From the NCBI GenBank assembly GCA_050633885.1, contig JBOEHK010000001.1:496001-560000 (forward strand): a stretch of 64,000 nt of DNA. The letters run 5' to 3'. The notes beneath the pieces were generated by a model. It was not told the origin of the DNA. It did not search any database and was given only the letters and a program-made list of their open reading frames with translations. Positions within the stretch are counted from its first letter, which is position 1, and the number at the start of each line of letters is the position of its first letter. Of this stretch, positions 63,128 through 64,000 are shown in pieces. Made by a program: the position numbers and the translations under genes. This DNA comes from JAWSVE01 sp050633885 (GTDB taxonomy: Bacteria > Pseudomonadota > Gammaproteobacteria > Pseudomonadales > Cellvibrionaceae).

Positions 63128-64000
63128 TTGAATTTATTATCGCTTAATTCCAGTTCCTCTCTCAGTGAGTGGCTTCATTATTTGGAGTCACTTAATCCTA
63201 AAGAGATTGATTTAGGTTTGGATCGCGTCGAGCGCGTTGCCAACCAAATGAATCTTTTTTCAAAACTTATTTCTTCTTCTGTGAAAATTGTGACGGTTGC
63301 CGGAACCAATGGTAAAGGTTCATGCGTCACCGCTTTAGATTCATTTTTGGTTGCTGCGGATAAAAACACTGGCGCCTATACTTCTCCTCATTTTTTAGAC
63401 TATAACGAGAGAATAAAAATAAATGGTGTCAGTGCCAGTGATGAAGAGATCATTACTGCGTTTTGCGAAGTAGAAAAATCTCGACAAGGAATACCCTTAA
63501 CCTATTTTGAATTCGGTACTCTAGCGGCCATGTGGCATTTTCTGCACTCAGATGTGGATGTTATTGTGATGGAAGTCGGACTGGGTGGGAGGCTTGATGC
63601 GGTGAATGTCTTCGTTCCTGATGTTGCTATCATCACCTCGATAGCATTAGATCATCAAGATTGGTTAGGCGATAACAGAGAAACGATTGGTCTTGCAAAA
63701 GCCGGAATATACAGAAAAGATACGCCAGCGATATGCGTTGATGGTTCACCACCCAATAGCGTGATTGAGTATGCTAATCAAATTAAGGCTGAACTTTATT
63801 TAAAGGGTAGGGGTATTGATTGGTCGGTTGACGATAATTTTTTTAATTGGTCAGGTGTAGACTGTAAAAGAAATACAGTTTCTATTAAAAAATTACCCGT
63901 CCCCAATTTACCTTTGCCCAGTGTAGCTGCTGCGATACAGGCGTTTGCTTTTCTTGGCTTTGAATTATCTGATCTTCCGCTTGAAAAAACACTGCAAACA
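63128..64000 (+). CDS. folC: folylpolyglutamate/dihydrofolate synthase FolC, 3' end missing
   Basis: The first ~291 residues are visible; the window edge cuts the rest. No ATG start exists in frame; TTG 63128, directly after an in-frame TGA, gives MNLLSLNSSSSLSEWLHYLE then SLNPKEIDLGLDRV, matching FolC N-termini. The P-loop VAGTNGKGSCV, YTSPHFLDYNERIKING, FEFGTLAAMWHF, VMEVGLGGRLDAVN and ITSIALDHQDWLG motifs are clear. It adds glycine-free glutamates to folate and makes dihydrofolate. accD, which lies between trp genes and folC in many relatives, is absent here. Confidence 0.95.
   Translation, partial: MNLLSLNSSSSLSEWLHYLESLNPKEIDLGLDRVERVANQMNLFSKLISSSVKIVTVAGTNGKGSCVTALDSFLVAADKNTGAYTSPHFLDYNERIKINGVSASDEEIITAFCEVEKSRQGIPLTYFEFGTLAAMWHFLHSDVDVIVMEVGLGGRLDAVNVFVPDVAIITSIALDHQDWLGDNRETIGLAKAGIYRKDTPAICVDGSPPNSVIEYANQIKAELYLKGRGIDWSVDDNFFNWSGVDCKRNTVSIKKLPVPNLPLPSVAAAIQAFAFLGFELSDLPLEKTLQT

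Overview
The window is low-GC (roughly 40-45% by eye) chromosomal DNA of a gammaproteobacterium. Gene order points to the Pseudomonas/Cellvibrio/Oceanospirillum side of the class. nhaB-fimL-nudC, leuB-asd-usg-like-fimV-truA-trpF, and the recA-recX / alaS-lysC-csrA-tRNA-Ser / fdxA-mutS blocks match the order I remember from Pseudomonas-type genomes. FimL and FimV indicate type IV pilus and twitching regulation. The low GC and mobile content would suit a marine or free-living relative, but the genus cannot be fixed from this sequence alone.

Layout. 1-10.1 kb is housekeeping: sthA (5' end cut by the window), nhaB, fimL, nudC, a membrane protein, sohB, an acuI/yhdH-type reductase and msrA. A DnaA-box cluster precedes msrA. 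10.2-15.4 kb holds a membrane protein/GTPase pair (DUF2868/DUF3482) and a compact run of a DUF4382 lipoprotein, a GST and a frameshifted GNAT. 15.4-20.4 kb (minus strand) is an alternative chaperone-usher pilus operon. 20.7-24.5 kb has an M23 peptidase, a Trm112-like protein, a HIT protein, an unlisted 44-aa membrane protein and a PAS sensor kinase that has lost its key kinase residues.

25.0-33.4 kb is the accessory island: a run of integron gene cassettes read on the minus strand, separated by about ten attC-like sites (R'' ...AACAA, R' ...GCGTTA). No integrase gene lies in the window, so it looks like a CALIN (attC cluster lacking intI). Cassettes carry a VbhA-like/Fic pair, a YefM-YoeB pair, a methyltransferase, small membrane or secreted proteins, a zinc-ribbon protein and a TonB-C-like lipoprotein. 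One ORF-less cassette occurs twice, and one cassette holds a 41-codon gene in reverse orientation under a possible RBS-masking hairpin. An IS1182-family element sits against one attC; its transposase is broken by two ~50-bp two-hairpin repeats. REP-like repeats separate the island from alaS.

34-64 kb returns to core genes: alaS, lysC, csrA, tRNA-Ser(GCU) with a duplicated 3' end, an LpxR-like protein, fdxA, mutS, cinA/pncC-type, recA, recX, then leuB, asd, an asd paralogue lacking the catalytic Cys, fimV, truA, trpF, trpB, trpA and folC (3' end cut). Between recX and leuB lie two pilin-fold genes (one single-domain, one two-domain and tip-adhesin-like). They match the pilin of the 15-20 kb operon, which has no evident adhesin, so the two loci probably form one split pilus system. 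Next to them is a large membrane protein that looks like an M48 peptidase with its HEXXH zinc motif destroyed.
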